Both the position numbers and the translations under genes were made by a program. Shown piece by piece: positions 4,807-5,619 of a stretch of DNA of 5,619 nucleotides. The notes beneath the pieces were generated by a model. That model ran no database searches and had not been told where the DNA came from. It saw nothing but the letters and a program-made list of their open reading frames with translations. This DNA comes from VGXO01 sp964614695 (lineage in GTDB: Bacteria; Planctomycetota; Phycisphaerae; Phycisphaerales; SM1A02). Positions within the stretch are counted from its first letter, which is position 1; every line of letters begins with the position of its first letter. The stretch is taken from assembly GCA_964614695.1 (NCBI GenBank), contig CAZTMB010000150.1:1-5619 (forward strand), given 5' to 3'.

Positions 4807-5556
4807 ATGCCCACGCTGAACTCCCGATCGATCGTCCATCCCAGCGCGCTCGCCACGAGGCTGCTCGTGATCGCCGCGTGCGGCCTTCCGCTCGCCGCGT
4901 GCGGCGGAGGAGACGAAGCCTCGCCCGTTCCGCCAACCCCGATCGGCGGCACTCGAGCCGAGCCAGCGGCTCGGCCCGCCGGCGAGAACGTGGTGACGCC
5001 TCTCGTCGCGGCGCCGCCGACCTCGATCGACCCGACCGATCCCCAGAACTGGCGCATCACCGGGCCTGACGACGAACCGACCAAGGTCGAACTCGGCGGC
5101 CTGCACTCGCGCAAGCCCGCCTCGTGGACCTGGCAGCGTCCGAGCATGCAGTTCCGCACGCTGCAGTTCACCGTGCCCGGACGGGATGGTGCCGATGCGG
5201 CGGACCTGGTCTTCAGCCTCTTCTTCGATCGCGAAGGTGGTCCCACCGAGCTCAACGTCGACCGCTGGAACCGACAGTTCCTCGATGCCGAGGGGCAGCC
5301 GACGACGCCGGTCCAGCGGCAGAACTACGAGTTCGAGATGCCGGTCCTGTTCGTCGAGCATCGCGGAAGCTATCTGCAGATGGGGGCGGCGGCGCCTCGC
5401 GGCGGCTACTCCCAGCTGGCGGGCGTCATCGAGGCTCCGAAGCGACGCGTGTTCGTGCGGCTCGTCGGTCCCGAGGAGACCGTCGAAGCGAACCGCGCCG
5501 CGTTCATGGAGATGCTGCAGACCTTCCGCCCGATCAACTTCCAGCTGCCGGGGTGA
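4807..5556 (+). CDS. Predicted lipoprotein of unknown function
   Basis: I do not recognise a named family. The 249-residue product opens with a type II signal peptide: a charged N-terminus ending at Arg18, a hydrophobic stretch 19-31 and the lipobox LAAC with Cys32, followed by GGGDEAS. Residues 35-85 are a Pro/Ala/Gly-rich linker. A folded domain then runs from about 85 to 249. It includes PASWTWQRPSMQFRTLQFTVPG, the DAADLVFSLFFDREGGPTELNVDRWNRQFLD region, and a C-terminal EANRAAFMEMLQTFRPINFQ segment. The combination of a W..P..xR..QF.vP segment, a 'LVFS.FF...GG..NVDRW..QF' segment and a closing 'F..ML.TFR' helix resembles uncharacterised planctomycete lipoproteins as I recall them; this is not confirmed. 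Inference: it is attached to a membrane facing the periplasm. No catalytic motif is evident. Confidence 0.85.
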   Translation: MPTLNSRSIVHPSALATRLLVIAACGLPLAACGGGDEASPVPPTPIGGTRAEPAARPAGENVVTPLVAAPPTSIDPTDPQNWRITGPDDEPTKVELGGLHSRKPASWTWQRPSMQFRTLQFTVPGRDGADAADLVFSLFFDREGGPTELNVDRWNRQFLDAEGQPTTPVQRQNYEFEMPVLFVEHRGSYLQMGAAAPRGGYSQLAGVIEAPKRRVFVRLVGPEETVEANRAAFMEMLQTFRPINFQLPG

Positions 5557-5619
5557 CGAGGCCTTCGGAGTTCGCACGGCCCCTCCGTCTCGCTCGCTTC
5601 GCTCGCGATCCACCTCCCC
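5557..5619. other. Low-complexity intergenic tail after the lipoprotein gene
   Basis: The 63 bases after the lipoprotein stop carry the iterated string TCGCTCGCTTCGCTCGCGA (5590-5608), built from CGCTCG units. I see no terminator hairpin with a T-run and no start of a new gene before the window ends. Confidence 0.5.

Noticed and set aside
4715..4936. N-terminal extension of the amidohydrolase to 4936
   Set aside because: The extra 74 residues are Arg/Ser/Ala-rich, lack family similarity and would overlap the signal peptide region of the divergent lipoprotein gene. The family domain begins after the Met at 4714.
3555..5255. A 566-codon minus-strand frame overlapping the amidohydrolase and the lipoprotein
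   Set aside because: The translation is Arg/Ser-rich and shadows the amidohydrolase in another frame, then runs antisense through the lipoprotein gene. No family resemblance is visible.
5583..5610. CGCTCG iterations read as a terminator or attachment site
   Set aside because: The units are direct rather than inverted, form no stable hairpin, and are not followed by a T-run. Simple GC-rich repetition is the likelier explanation.

Overview
The window is GC-rich bacterial DNA (well over 60% G+C by eye) with tightly packed genes. Most of them are on the minus strand. The gene content fits a free-living member of the Planctomycetota, possibly the Phycisphaerae. That assignment is an inference from composition, from the rpsP-trmD-rplS order without rimM, and from the style of the lipoprotein. 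No rRNA or other taxonomic marker gene is present to settle it.

Layout, read on the minus strand from right to left. First comes an amidohydrolase of the YtcJ-like (Amidohydro_3) type (3080-4714), followed after 90 bp by a short intramembrane site-2-type metalloprotease (2324-2989). A 345-bp non-coding stretch (1979-2323) follows. It holds palindromes, a 14-bp tandem repeat, dispersed-repeat fragments and a plausible promoter. This feeds a translation operon: rpsP (ribosomal protein S16), trmD (tRNA m1G37 methyltransferase), rplS (ribosomal protein L19) and queD (6-carboxytetrahydropterin synthase). queD overlaps the end of rplS by four bases. A palindromic repeat follows queD at the left edge of the window. 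On the plus strand there is one gene, a small predicted lipoprotein of unknown function (4807-5556). It is divergent from the amidohydrolase across a 92-bp gap.

How the genes work together: S16 and L19 are structural ribosomal proteins. TrmD methylates G37 beside the anticodon. QueD makes an early precursor of queuosine, the modified base at wobble position 34. The operon therefore joins ribosome parts to two anticodon-loop modification enzymes. The usual rimM between rpsP and trmD is absent here. The metalloprotease, amidohydrolase and lipoprotein have no evident functional link to that operon or to one another.

I see no CRISPR array, transposase, prophage gene, toxin-antitoxin pair, defence system or RNA gene. 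The window is mostly ordinary housekeeping DNA. The points most worth a second look are the repeat and palindrome structure around the operon, the queD fusion to the ribosomal operon, and a marked excess of GATC tetramers.
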